DNA from: Acorus gramineus
Taxonomy: Eukaryota; Streptophyta; Magnoliopsida; Acorales; Acoraceae
Assembly: GCA_030737835.1 (NCBI GenBank)
Contig: CM060853.1
Span: forward strand, 23,077,430-23,141,429
DNA length: 64,000 bases
Reading direction: 5' to 3'
Within the stretch, counting starts at the first letter, position 1. Each line of letters begins with the position of its first letter. Positions 16,661 to 33,757 of this stretch are shown here, in pieces. Below the pieces are notes generated by a model. It was not told the DNA's origin and did no database searches. It was given only the letters and a program-made list of their open reading frames with translations. A program made the translations under genes and the position numbers.

Positions 16661-19165
16661 GCACAAGAAACGAGATATGATGGAAAGATTGTTTAGAAAG
16701 TTTTTCTCCGAGCGAGGTTTTTGATGTCATGGTTTCATTAGTTTTGTTACACCTATCTTCTTATGTTAAACCTATGGAAGATATATTATATATTTAAATG
16801 GGTGAGTATATATTCAAATATAATGTGTATATGTACTAGGGAGTATAAGTGGCTAAAAAAAGAGAGAGAGATGTATTTAAGTATTTTTATTAATTTGATT
16901 ATTTCCGGATTGGGGTGAACATTCGAATATGACTGAATCATATTCTAGTGTAGTGTCAACTTACGCATACGCAAGCAAGGTGGTCGCTTAAAGCATTCAT
17001 TCGCGTGAAGCCCCTAAATCTTTTTTAAGGTTGTGTTACTTTTAGTTTTTTTTTTATTTATTTGTTAGGGAATATAAAAGATGGTATTTGTATTTTAGAT
17101 CCTCTATTGAAATTATGTTATTCCATCAAATCTATTCTATTGGTATAAGCATGGCTTACATATCAAATTACTCACCACCTCTTATAAAACAGAGGTCTCA
17201 TATGTCGAATAATTATTTCATCTTTTATAGATTACTCATATTTTATTTACATTTTATTCACAACTTATTTATAGTCAACTAAAAAAAAAGCTCTATCCTT
17301 TAAAAAATTGTTTGTGTTTGAGAATATGTGCGAGATATATATGTGTAACATGATACATATAGTATATGTGAGTGTTTGGTGAGATAATTTTTTTGAAGAT
17401 AACATCCAATGGTATAAAAAACTTGGTAAGCAATTCTAGCCCCCTAACAATAGTTATCGGAACTTACATTAACTTATAAATACAGAGATATTAGGGTTTA
17501 TTTTTACAATAAATAGATTTTTTTTTCCTGTTCCCCTTTATCCTTGGGTTACTCCTCGTAGATCCCCGTAGATGAAGGAACCTTGGTAAAGAAAACAACA
17601 GACAAGATGAATCCTATGTTGTACGAAGGAGTGGAGTATGTATATTAATATAAAAATGTGGTGGTATAAATTATTGATTAAATAGAAATGTTGGTACCCA
17701 GGTGGACTTGATAACGGTTGGTGAGATATAAGTTTTGATAATTGTTTTTAGGGCTTGTTTTGGTTACGGAGATTGATGAAAGTGGATGGGTATATTTGAC
17801 ATTTCCATGTTTATTATTTGAATACAGGCTTGTGTTCAGGGAAATCAGTTTTTTGAGGCCAATATATAACACAGTAAACACTAACACGGACGGGAAGACT
17901 AGTTGATGCAGAAACCTGTTTGGATGGCACCCCAGGCATTTGATGGTGTCCAGATCGCAAACACGGATAAGACTTAGATCCAAACGGATCCTTAGTAGAT
18001 TGTGAAACTTTTCTTCCTTTTTTTCACAACTGTTTGGTCAGACCTGGAGGTAGTCCAGACGTCTTGACTCTTGATCTTTCCCACCGACTGATTTATGTAT
18101 TCTTTATCATAGAAGAGGGGCCAAAAAATTAAAGTCCATACTGAATAATATTAAAAGAGGATTGTTTTTGCTTCTCTGAAACTGATATTAACCAAGTATT
18201 AACTAATAGTATCATCACATTTCACATGACAAACTTTTGGCCATGTAAAATCAAAAGAATCTTGGCCTAATATTCGAGAACAAAAACAGCCAAGCATTAT
18301 AATCATGCATGCACAAGCAATTAATTGAAATACGTGCCGATTTCTTCAATTCAAAAACTAATTACATCATCAACAGTTATCTGATCTTGGATTCTCTGCG
18401 ACAATGGGAGATCGTTCTTCCCTCTCTTGTATTAATAACTTTTACTATTTTGTACAGACTCGTACATCTGTAAAGCTTTTTTTTATATAGAAATACAAAT
18501 TTTGATTAAGAATAAAAAAAAACGCACTTAGACAAATGATATAGTCCTTTTTACCGCTCCTTTGCTGTTTGAACACAATTTAACTATTTTTAAAAAACAT
18601 ATACATACGAAATGCATCCGAATTAGGCATGACAAAACATCATGGTTGGAGGAAGCAGGAAATGCAACTTCCTAACTCAAGAATGAAAGAAAACCAGAAC
18701 TTCAAATACTACCTAATTATAAATAATTAATGAAGTATATTTATACTCGTATTAATTGAATGCATAATATTTTGATCTATAATAGAGTATATATACTGAA
18801 ATAGTAACTTATTTATTACCTTAAATAATTTCACATACTATAACGATTTCAAACGGAGATTCTAACTGATATCCACCCTATATATCCTGGTTGCAGTACT
18901 CTTTTTGTTAATGGGATAAATTTGACAAGAAAATAAGCAAACACCTATTAAGTAAATAGAATATAATTAATTCATGTACAAACAAAATTAGCTGGTTTAA
19001 TTTAGAGGAAAATTAAATTTTAATAAATACACAACATGACCAAAACTTTGTCTCAAAAAATACACCACATGACCAAAATGATATGGTAATAAATATACAA
19101 CATGACCAAAACATATATAATAACTCATCCTTCCAAACCCCAACCTAGTTATAAATATCCGACTA
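16661..19165. other. AT-rich spacer without recognisable gene
   Basis: I read both strands and found only short chance ORFs and A/T runs. 17740-18000 looks like the remains of an inserted repeat (ATCCAAACGGATCC at its right edge), but no partner was found. Confidence 0.5.
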
Positions 19166-19169
19166 ATTT

Positions 19170-19400
19170 AATAAAATTTAGTCTGTGTTTGGATGTGAGG
19201 TTGAAACGTTAAGATTATTAAAATCTTATGTTTCAAACTCAGTTTTTAAAAAGCGTTATTTTATTAAATTTTCCAACGCAAGATTTTGTGGTCTAAAAAA
19301 GAAAAATCATAATTTGAAAAACTAAATGCTGGCAATGTATTTGAGAATTTTTAACTTTTCAAACGTAGAATCTATATAAACTCATATCCAAACAGACCTT
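19170..19400. repeat. MITE family C, about 230 bp
   Basis: The ends form an inverted repeat: TCTGTGTTTGGATGTGAGGT on the left, and the right end reads TCTGTTTGGATATGAGTTTA in reverse complement. A second copy in opposite orientation lies at 24950-25185. Confidence 0.65.
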
Positions 19401-19789
19401 TAATGTCCATCTATCTCTCACTAATCTCGAACGCACTTTACAGTAAATGGCTGCCATGGCTCACTCATCCATCAAACAATGTTGTCTGGAAAACTGTAGA
19501 GTTTGCACCAAACAATTGGGTCGATTTTTTCATCTCCTTCCCCTCTGTAAGGCCTTAATTTATACATTCATAACAAATTCAATGAGAACAATGGCATTCA
19601 CGTGCAACTGTTGTCTTGTAATAGTAGACTAGTGCGCTTTCGAGTAAGGATCAAAGGGAGCCTATTGGTAGATAACTCATCTACAATAACTCTCAGATAT
19701 CTCTTAGCTCAGGAGCATTATATTTTAGCACTCTTTCATGTTGTGTTTTCTCTCTATTTCTCTCACCATCCCCTCAATATTTAGAGTTC

Positions 19790-20345
19790 GGGTGTGTTTG
19801 TGCCACATGTAAAGTAAGAAAAAATTAGTGAAAGTAAAAATTTTCCCTTTAACCAACTAAAAACATGATATTTGTGCCACATAAAAAGAGGGAAAAATTT
19901 TCCACTTTCCTTTTGATTTTTTGTCAGAAAATTTTTTCTCACCCTAGATGAGGGAAAGTGAGATTTTCTATTTGTGTTTGAATATTTACATGTATGATGA
20001 TATTGAATTTTTTTTTGTTCTTATTTTTATTTTATAATAAAGTAAGAAAAATATTTATTTAAAATTTTTTATATATTATGTGACCTGTTCTTATTGACCT
20101 ATTTCACAACTTCATTTACTTAAAAATGTTTCACAAGTTATGTTGCTTCTATATTATATTTAAATTAGTATATAAAAAATATGTTTTATTTTTTTTATCA
20201 TTTTTCATCACTTTTCTATGATAACACAAACAATGTATTTTAGTTTTCGTCATTTTCCATCACAAGCTAGCAAAAAAAATAATTTTTATTTACAGTTTTT
20301 ATTTTTCATCATTTTTCATAACAGGCACAAACATCATATATACTG
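19790..20345. repeat. possible MITE, ends with GTTTGTGCC motif
   Basis: TGTTTGTGCCACAT near 19795 is matched in inverted orientation by GGCACAAACATCAT near 20324-20337. Inside are repeated TTTTCATCATTTTTCAT-type segments. Boundaries are approximate. Confidence 0.35.
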
Positions 20346-20944
20346 ATGAAATGAAAAATGATTTCTTCTGCCGTCATTTTCCTTTTGACTCAGATCCCTT
20401 CATTTTCCTTAAGTTTCCCTTCGTGTGTGCTCCTTTATAACAAATTCAATGTTTTTTTTTTTTTTTTTTTTGATATCATATGGACTTTCGTGGCTTACTT
20501 TACGGTTAAGCTGAAAAGGCTATCCCCGTTCCAAACAGGGGGGCTTAATGTACGTGCGAATCTGCGTGTAGTTTATTTTATTTTGGATATACTTTAATTA
20601 GTAATATTGTTTAATGAACATTATGAATATTTAAAGACAATATGATAGATTAAAACTAATACAGAGGTTGTATAAAACGAGTTGTTACACTCAGTTTCTT
20701 CTAAGTCCGAATTACAGTCTTATATTAGAAATCCAATGAAGCATCTACCTCAATAGACGATGTATATATCTCATTAAAATGTTTTCTACACTTACTAAAA
20801 ATTAGTTTATTCAACTAAAAAAGGAGCGATATACATTTTTTTATTAAAGCAAATATCTTATTAGATGATGTTTACAATTTAAAAAAAAAATGTGTGGTTT
20901 AAATTTTGGTTAGTAAGAATAAATGAGTCTAACATTTTTCATAA

Positions 20945-21135
20945 AAAAAAAACAGAGAGCTGATAGTATATACTGTTATCATAGTGCATGGAGTTTTATA
21001 ATCCTATATGTCACAATTTTTTTATCATTTTTTATTTGAAAAAAATATAATAATATATAACAATATATAATTCATTTCATATAATAATATTTATTCTAAT
21101 AGAAGAGTGCATGATTTATTGTTGATCATCGTGAT
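20945..21135. repeat. MITE family A fragment (degenerate)
   Basis: It shares TGTTATCATAGTGCATGGAG, AATTCATTTCATATAA and AGAGTGCATGATTTA with the other family A copies. The right-hand end with paired ACTGCAA motifs is missing. Confidence 0.45.
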
Positions 21136-21362
21136 GAGGGAAAACAAAATAAAAAAAAAAAAAAATGAAAATGAAAATCTACAAAAATACAAAATAGTTT
21201 TTTTTTTTTTTCATTAGCTTAATGCTTAAGCCACACACGTCATTCATTACCAAGCTAACTCTCTCTTGCCACGTTGTTTCATAGGAAAGTGAAATTACGA
21301 TAATGCCCTATTAGATAACTTTTGACTTTATTGTGTCATTTTATAGGAAAGAGTATAGATTT

Positions 21363-22390
21363 ATGGTGAGGAAAGTGAGGTGGTTATAGGCTAGTTTGAT
21401 ATATAAAGATTGATAATTCGTTATTTTCAATAATCCAATTCAAGTACATACAAATCCTGTCTAACACGTCTAGCAATTAACACTGGAGCAGGGTGGCGTG
21501 GGAGATTACAAACCCAATTTTTTTAGATATTTAAATAAAATGATAATGAAATGAACATCAATCTGATCTTTGGATAATGCGTGCAATTATCTCTTACAAT
21601 AAAATTTTCATATTAATAAATGATGATTAGGTTTGAAAATACCATCCATAGTACGGATGGGAGGCAGTGATATGGCAATTTCCCGACCATGGTTGGAGAT
21701 TGAATTGCAATATATGAACAAAGTTGTTTTTATGTTTTCGGTTATCTAGATTCACTCAAACAAAATGTCGTGGAAAGCCCCAAACACTAAGATGTCTGTA
21801 ACATATTATATTATTTTGACAGATTGTCTTTATTTAAACATATGAATTCCATGCTATCTTTATCAAATATATCCACGTTAGCCATGAAACCACCAACCCA
21901 CCACCCTCCACATCCCCATCTTTTTCTTTCGTTTGATGGAGCCGAATAGATTGTGATGATTTTAAGTAAAGTCGATTCAATAAACTCGATTTCCAGCTTA
22001 TGCTAAAAGCTAGCTGTAACAAATTTTAGTAATTAAACTTGTTTATGTGAAGGCGTTTATAAATACATTTAACGCTTTTTTTTTTTTGAAAATAAAAACA
22101 AAAATGACGCTTAAACACGTTTCTAAACGCTACCTTGTGATTCATGAAGCTAACTCGACGATATGATTTTCTAAACTTAATTTAATAATTCTAATGAATT
22201 ATTTTAAAATGAGGAAATTATAAAGAGTTAATGGTAAAAAAAAAAATTAATCGCACCTAGAGCATTCACAATGAGACATTTGTTGATATTTATGTTTTTT
22301 TTTTTTTGTGACTTGTCCACATCAATTTGATTGATCATAAAATTATTCAATTTTATCATTTTACAATTGTAAATTACATGTGTCTTTATT
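21363..22390. repeat. segmental duplication, copy 2 (with 14655-16660)
   Basis: Orphan copy of the upstream flank of SDR copy 1. It lacks both MITEs found in the other copy, so it shows the pre-insertion state. No SDR exon remains next to it. Confidence 0.75.
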
Positions 22391-22504
22391 GAAAAGATTT
22401 CGATTTGGCCACATCTTTGCCTTATGAAAAGACACATCATTGATATTTTTATGGAACATTTTCATGTGGGCCACCATGTGAGAAGTGTTCAATATACTCA
22501 ATTC

Positions 22505-22790
22505 TTTTATAGTCTTATTTGTTGTCCTATACATTATGATAGCGCAGTAGTCTATACTACGCTATCATAATATGTGATATATACTTCACAATCATAACGT
22601 ATGAGATTCTATCATAGTATATAATGTAAAAATTAATTAATTTTTTTCAAAGAAAAAAAAATATTAATATATTTCAGCATATACTTTATTTCATATAAGA
22701 AAATGTACTTCCATTCTGTATGATTTTTTTAAATAAAAAATAGTGTAGACTGTATTTGGGGCTACAATTTGGTTGGATGTATCATTTTCC
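22505..22790. repeat. MITE family A copy
   Basis: It has the family blocks CATTATGATAGCGCAGTAG, CTATCATAATATGTGA, TTTCAGCATATACTTTATTT and the right end GGGGCTACAATTTGGTTGGA followed by TGTATCATTTTCC. Confidence 0.6.
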
Positions 22791-22844
22791 TCTCTTTTTT
22801 TATTGGGTGAGCTAGCAACTTTAGTTTTTAAATGTTTCTAACAT

Positions 22845-23110
22845 GACTATTGCCAACTTTGTTTGGGTAGCACTGCGCTTTAAAATTTGTTTTTAAATCA
22901 AATATGAAATCAAACATATTGTATCAGAATTTTTTTTACAAACTAATTTTAACTTTTATAGTATAAATAAAAAAATAAAAAAAGTTTTAGAAGATGAGAA
23001 ATTTGTGTTGGTAATCGACCAAAAATATATGTGAATACTTAACACCCATTTCTGGAGGGATGAACATACAGTCAGTGAGTTCCACAAATTTAATCTAGGT
23101 CAGGTTACTA
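22845..23110. repeat. repeat family H, member 1 (with 25190-25470 and 30300-30650)
   Basis: The segment runs from CAACTTTGTTTGGGTAG to CCACAAATTTAATCTAGGTC. It recurs in the same orientation downstream of SDR copies 2 and 3, and a short inverted piece lies at 29150-29225. It is non-coding and probably duplicated along with the SDR units. Confidence 0.6.
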
Positions 23111-24489
23111 TATGTCCTTATCAGTTCCTTCTTCCATAATCCGAGCTCGGAGAAGGAAGAAATAAGAGGGCCCTATGGAGAATGTTGTCAGAAATCCATA
23201 ATATAGTCCGACCACAACGACTGAATTTATTATCTTTATGTATAAGGATCCAAGATTACCTAGTAGAAATGATTTGAAAATCATAACAAACCTCCTTTTC
23301 TTTTTTTATCATTATATGATGATTTCTTAACTTTCATAAACACATAGAAACAGATAGACTGTAATTCACATTTTATGAAATCATTTTATACCTTATTCAC
23401 TTTCACACAACTTATTGATCATTATCAACCAAACAAAAAAAGCTTTATTATTATATTTTCCAATAACAATAATGAAAAACATAATCAAATAAAAAAAATA
23501 ACTTATTCTTCACATATATTGGAATAATTATCTATCATATAATAGTTTATGTCGCTATCCAAATGGAGGCTTACCGCCCGTTTGGGTAGTAACATGTGTT
23601 GTGGGAGTAAAAACTATTCCTGTATAGATATGTATATCATTGAAATAAATCAATTTATATTTGGTTGTGTTTATAGTCATTTTCCTTGGGAATTGAAACG
23701 TAATAATGAAGCTTTGCTGTTTCGCTGATCATGGATAAATTAATGGATAAAATGTAAATAAAATGTAGATAACGATTATAAAAAGTAAAAAAAAAAATGA
23801 TTAATATTGGCATGTGAACCCAGTGATTTATGGGAGATGATGACAAATTTGACATGACAAATTTTTTACATGGAAATCATTTAGTTGCACCTGTAGTATT
23901 TGATTATCTTCTTATTATAATTTGTTTTGGCCTCTATTTTCCTCATCAATCTTGTAAATTATAACAACCCCAATAGAATCAAACCTTGAGAAAAAAAAAT
24001 CGAAAACGTATGACAACAAATAAATGTATATCGACTATGACAACAAATATAACAACTCCACTACACATTTTAACAAATACATGACAACAAATGGATACAT
24101 ATCAACTAATTGAACATAACGGAAATTCACAGAAACAACAAAACAACAAAACTGTTTTTTCACAGTTTTTGAAAAACTCAGGTTTTAGACATTTTTTTAC
24201 CAAAATCTGTCTACATCTTTTGGCCTCAATTTTTTTATTTGAAAACAGGTTTGAAAAAAATAGCTTCTTATAAATTCAAAAGCTGCTTAACCCCTTGTCA
24301 GACGGGTCCTAAATTTCATAGAATTAAATGGGTCATTCAGTTATTGAACTTCATCTAGTTATAGGACCAGATATCCGACTTGTAGTATTGTACCATTAAC
24401 TAATGGGGTATTATTAGATGAATTATAACTTTTCATTATTATTTTGCACGAAAAATCATATCAAATGCTACAAAAAATTACCACTTTTG

Positions 24490-24890
24490 CATTCTCAAGT
24501 GAAAACAAATATATTATCGTATCTCAATGTATATTTTATCTCATATAACAGCATGTACTTCAATAAGAGTGTATAATTAAAAAAAAAACCCAATGTGAAC
24601 TGTAATTGGGCTGCAACTAAGATTGGATACACAATTTTTTTTCTAGTCACATATACATCGATAGAGCATATATATACTCACATTAAAAAGATATATATAT
24701 GCTTTGATAGAAATTTTTCATTTTTTTTATAAATACATCCATGCAATTAATTGGAGTATATGTTTCATTTTTAATTTATAAAAACATTTACCTCATTAAA
24801 TGAGATATACTATTTTTTAAAAATTCAAAACACATGTAAACTGGAATTATAACTGAAAAAATAATTGTCCGTAACATTATCCTTTTTATT
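24490..24890. repeat. MITE family A right half followed by family B-like segment
   Basis: 24495-24650 carries ATCTCAATGTATATTTTATC and GTGTATAATT...GCTGCAACTAAGATTGGATA (family A). 24660-24890 carries AATTAATTGGAGTATATG and CACATGTAAACTGGAATTAT (family B). Confidence 0.45.
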
Positions 24891-24949
24891 GGGTGATCAA
24901 GCAAAGATACATCTTGGTGGCAACCGCTTTTTAAATGACTCTAAGGCCC

Positions 24950-25185
24950 CGTTTTGGATATGAGTTTAGGTAGATTTTGTGTTTAAAAAGCTAAAAAACT
25001 TTCAAACTCAAATCCAAACACATTTTTAGAGTTTAGTTTTTCAAACCACCGTGTTCCTTTTTTAAGTCAAATAATCTTGTTGTTGAAAATTTAACAAAAC
25101 ATAGCTTTTAAAAAATTGAGTTTGAAACATAAGATTTTAATAATCTTAACATTTTAACCTCACATCCAAACGTAGCCAACATGAC
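24950..25185. repeat. MITE family C, inverted copy
   Basis: The ends are TTTTGGATATGAGTTTAGGT and, in reverse complement, GTTTGGATGTGAGGTTAAAA. The interior is the reverse complement of 19170-19400 (AATCTTATGTTTCAAACTCA shared in opposite orientation). Confidence 0.65.
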
Positions 25186-25189
25186 TATT

Positions 25190-25470
25190 GCAAACTTGGT
25201 TTTTTGGTAGAGTTTGTTTTCATGTTTTAGTCGATTTTGCGCTTTAAAAGATGTTTTTAAGTAAAAAAAACATATTGTTAAACATATTGTCTCGGAATTT
25301 GTTTTACAAACTAATTTTAATTTTTGTAGTATAAATAAAAAAAAGGTTTGAGAATATGAGAAATCTGTGTTGGCAGTCGAAAAAAAAGTAAGTGAATGTT
25401 TAGGACTCATTTCAGGAGGGATAAACATACAACCAGTCATTCCCACAAATTTAATCTAGGTCAGGTTACA
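25190..25470. repeat. repeat family H, member 2
   Basis: It shares TGTTTTCATGTTTTRGTCGA, ATTTTGCGCTTTAAA, GAGGGATAAACATACAA and AAATTTAATCTAGGTCAGGT with 30300-30650. Confidence 0.65.
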
Positions 25471-25992
25471 CATAAATATATTTTTCATTTCTACAGCTTA
25501 AAGAGGTATTTTGAACAATTAGACATCAAAAAGTTATTTTCAACTTAATCTATCAAACATTCACGGCTCTTATTTTCTTATTTAAAATTGCACGTATAAC
25601 AAACATGTCTATTATTTATCAAAAAAGTTATAATATATAGTCTATAAGTTATAATTTATATTTCGTATATTTAAGCTACAAGCAAACATGGCCTATGTAT
25701 CAACTAGGAAAAATATAAAAATATATGCAGTCAATTAATTCCTGTAAATACATCATTAACCCAATTCACTTTTTTTAAAAAAAAAACAAAACATGTTAGA
25801 CATAGACAAGATTACAAGATAAAAATTAATGTCATGAACACATTTAATAACAGAAGTGCAACATTTCATCGTCTATGACCTACATAGACGGTTTACATGA
25901 ACCATGATCTATTACAAGATTAATTATTATGAAAATGTATGACTTAGACTAGCCAATTTTATTAAGGGAGGGTCAAATGATGAAACCATAAA

Positions 25993-28338
<2,346 letters not shown>

Positions 28339-28417
28339 TTTTTTCTTCCCTTCTAATAAGTCTTAAATAACACCTCAACTAAATGAGAATGCACAAGTGC
28401 ATGTGCATACCTTCTTT

Positions 28418-28425
28418 TTATATAG
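28418..28425 (-). promoter_or_regulatory. TATA box of SDR copy 2
   Basis: TATATAAA on the minus strand, 80 bases upstream of the start at 28338, at the same place as in copies 1 and 3. Confidence 0.55.
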
Positions 28426-28478
28426 AGTGGGTGAAGATTTGGTCAACTTAACACTCAATCAAACTGAGTGTTTGATTT

Positions 28479-28735
28479 TAAATCCCCACAAACCATCATA
28501 TTTGGTGATCGATCCCTCACTTCTTCGTATTTGGGTTTTAGTCCCCAGATTTAAAAGACAATTCCTTTTTAGTACCTGATAGGGATCTATCCATAAATTA
28601 TTTAGTTTTCATTGTAGTCCCTGATGGGGATTAAAAAATAATTATTCTTTAAATCTGGGGATTAAAACCCAAATACAAAGAAGTGAGAGATCAATTACTG
28701 AATATGATGATGGTTTGTGGGAACTTAAAAATAAA
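28479..28735. repeat. inverted-repeat MITE in SDR copy 2 promoter
   Basis: The left arm starts TCCCCACAAACCATCATATT and the right arm, reverse complemented, TTCCCACAAACCATCATCAT. The arms continue in register for about 110 bases (CTCACTTCTT, GTATTTGGGTTTTA, TCCCCAGATTTAAA). The equivalent position upstream of copy 3 (about 33810-33830) has no such insert. Confidence 0.75.
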
Positions 28736-28759
28736 AAACCCTTTACACCTTTATTTAAT

Positions 28760-29040
28760 TGTTATACCTTATCAATCATGTTCACGTGGCCAAGTGGATG
28801 TCTCCATATCTGTTTTTTTTTATTGGATGAATGATCGAGCATCAATACATCTTCACTTGGATTAACCGCATTTTTAAACTGGCTCTGACAAATTTTAAAG
28901 ACAAAAAATGGTAGACAATCGTCTTCATTTTATTAAAATAGAAAAAAAATCTAAAATAATATGTAAAAATAAAAATAAAAATAAAAAACAACATCCAGCG
29001 AACTACTGATAAAAACTAAACCAAAAGGACGATCCCTAAA
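28760..29040. repeat. duplicated upstream flank (with 34750-35000)
   Basis: The shared blocks are TCCATATCTGTTTTTTTT, GGATGAATGA, ACATCTTCACTT, GGTAGACAATCG, AATATGTAAAAATAAAA and GCGAACTACYRRTAAAA. With the SDR genes this shows that one duplication unit covers about 25750-29040 and 31390-35000. Confidence 0.7.
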
Positions 29041-29229
29041 GAAGGGAACAAAAAACAGGAACCAACACAGACTATTCCAAAATCATCAACCGAAGTATGT
29101 ACTGGAATAAATTGATTGCCTATATATTTTTCCTAATCCGATACATATAGTAACTTGACCTAGATTAAATTTGTGGGAATGACTGATTGTAAGTTCATCC
29201 CTCTTGAAATGGGGTCCTAAGTATTCATT

Positions 29230-29815
29230 TACTTTATTTGTTGATTGATTTTCCTAAATGTTGTGTTATTTGCACTTTGTGTGTTATTTATCTCCGGCCG
29301 TTTGAAAAATCCTTCAAAACAATATACATTTAAAAAGCTTGCAAGATTTTTCTGCAATTCAAGGGTTGAAATTTCGTATCCAAAAACATTGTTTCGAGAT
29401 GTCAAATGGAAACGCAGAAATATAAATTATATTTTGATATGTGTTTGGATTTTTCTGACCTTTTCATTGCCTCAAACCGGATATAAACGGTTTCTAATAA
29501 GTCAGGTTGGGAAAACAATCATGTTAGATCCGGTTTCGGTCAGTCTCTCGAGAGGGGGAAAGGAGGGGTTCATTAACAAAATAAATTTTAAAAAAAAAAT
29601 TCAAAACACATTAAACAATATTTCAAAATGAAAATTGATGTCATATAACACCTTTTAATAGTGGAAGTGCGACATTTCATCGTTTATGAACTATTTAGCC
29701 CGTCTACATGAACCTTTGGCATAGTTTCGTAAAGAGATAGATATTTAGGATAAGTTAGTCTAATTTATGAAGATAAAAAAATTATTATTTTAATTTTTAT
29801 TTATATTTGATAATG
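29230..29815. other. spacer without recognisable gene
   Basis: A 128-codon open frame (29245-29631, plus) has no family resemblance, no codon bias visible by eye and no paralog. I regard it as chance in an AT-rich stretch. Confidence 0.5.
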
Positions 29816-29819
29816 TATT

Positions 29820-30240
29820 TTGTTATTCCTGTTTTTTTTTTTATTCTTAACTTTGCATTTGGATCACATGATGTAAAATATGAGATAACTTCAAAAAAAA
29901 AAAAAAAATTTCCAAGCCTAGACTTTCTATTAAAATTAAAGGTGCATTAATATTGTTGGTTTTGGTTTTATGAAGTTTTTTGTTTTTGTTTTTTTTTTTT
30001 GAATGGCAGTCATAAATATTGTACATGTTTTACAAAATAAGGTAAAAAAAATGGAAAAAAGTTTATTCCACATTTTACCTAAAACAAAATATCCCCATTT
30101 TTTCTATCAAAATACAGACAATTATTCATGTTTTATCCCCTTTTTTTTTCTTATGCTATATAGGATAATATGTGATTTAACATAATTATTTTATTATCCC
30201 AACCCTTTATTCTAATACCAAACCAGGCATTAATCTCTTA
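29820..30240. repeat. dispersed AT-rich repeat, sibling of 7400-7850
   Basis: Same block order as in 7400-7850, ending CCCAACCCTTTATTC and ACCAAACCAGGCATTA. Non-coding. Confidence 0.55.
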
Positions 30241-30299
30241 TTACAAGATTAATTATATTTACAAAATGCAAGACTTATAGACTCGCCAACCTTAATCTC

Positions 30300-30650
30300 A
30301 CTAGCAATGTGTGGTTTTGGTTTTGGTAGCGTTTGTTTTCATGTTTTGGTCGACTTTGCGCTTTAAATTTGTTTTCAAGTCAAATACAGAATCACTATTG
30401 CCAAGTTGCCAACTATTGCTAACAATCACTATAGCCAAATTGCCAACATCACTATTGCCAACTAATGCCAACATCACTATTGCCAACTAATTTTAACTTT
30501 TGTAGTATAAACAAAAACGTTTGAGAAGATGAGAAATTTGTGTTGGCAATCGAAAAAAAAAAAAGTATGTGAATACTTAGGACACATTTCAGGAGGGATA
30601 AACATACAATCAGTCATTCCCACAAATTTAATTTAGGTCAGATTATTTTA
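30300..30650. repeat. repeat family H, member 3, with internal minisatellite
   Basis: It matches 25190-25470 at both ends. In the middle, 30391-30488 is a local expansion of a unit close to CATCACTATTGCCAACTAAT (four to five degenerate copies) that the other members lack. Confidence 0.6.
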
Positions 30651-30654
30651 TGCA

Positions 30655-31380
30655 TATTTATTAAAACTTATAAGTTACAAATTATAAATTTTAGCATTAA
30701 ATAAGTAGTTCTGACATGTTTGTTTAAAATTATTGAATTTTATTTAAGTTAAAAACAATTTTAAAAAGTCATAATATGTAAGTTCAGTAAAATATGCTTT
30801 TGACATTATAGCTTATAAAATTCTTTTAAATGAATTTTATATTTGACACTCATGCCCTTAATATTTTTTATTAATAATAAACATATCTATTTTTTTTACT
30901 ATTACACCAAAAATCAATAAACCTCCTTTCATTTACTATTATAAATAATATTTCATCAAAATTTTATATTATAATTCCATTTCTCACTCAATTTATTAAA
31001 TTTTGGAATGTAACATTTAAAAAATATTTTAGTGAGTTTAAAATTTTATTTATGTTATGTTAATTTTCTTTTATATATTTGTAAAATTTATTTTATAAGT
31101 TAAAACCAACTTATTTTAACAAATTAATTAAACATAAAAATATTTTTCACTTCTACAACTTAAAGAGGTATTTTGAACAATTACACATCAAAAGTTTGTT
31201 TACAACTTATTCTATCAAACATCCATTGTTTCTTATTTTCTGCCTAAAAAAAAACAAACATGTCTACCGCTTATCAGAAAATTTATAAATTTATAATCTA
31301 TGATTTGTAAATTTAAGCCGCAATAAACATATATGGCCTATATATCATATTAAGAAAAATACATAAAAATGTATGCAATC
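30655..31380. other. AT-rich spacer
   Basis: Only A/T runs and short chance ORFs. Nothing I can identify. Confidence 0.5.
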
Positions 31381-31637
31381 AATTTATTCCAGTCCATATT
31401 TCATTAATCAAATACACATTTTAAAAAAAATCAAAATATGTTGGATTCAAACAAGATTACAAGATAAAAATTGATGTGAGTAACACCTTTAATAGTGGAA
31501 GTGTGACAATTCATCGTTTTTGAACTATGTAGTCGGTCTACATAAACCATAATCTCTTATACAAGATTAATTATTTTCAAAATACATAACTTAAAATGGC
31601 CAATTTTATCAAGGGAGTGTGATAATGAAACCATAAA

Positions 31638-33683
<2,046 letters not shown>

Positions 33684-33749
33684 TTTTTTCTTCCCTTCTG
33701 TCTTAATTAACACCTCAACGAAGTGAGAATCCACAGTGTGTATACCTCC

Positions 33750-33757
33750 TTTATATA
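33750..33757 (-). promoter_or_regulatory. TATA box of SDR copy 3
   Basis: TATATAAA on the minus strand, 67 bases upstream of the start. It merges with a (TA)n tract running to about 33778, so the exact box is less certain than in copies 1 and 2. Confidence 0.5.

Noticed and set aside
29245..29631. 128-codon ORF on the plus strand between SDR copies 2 and 3
   Set aside because: No family resemblance, no paralog in the duplicated flank, ordinary AT-rich composition; chance ORF is more likely.
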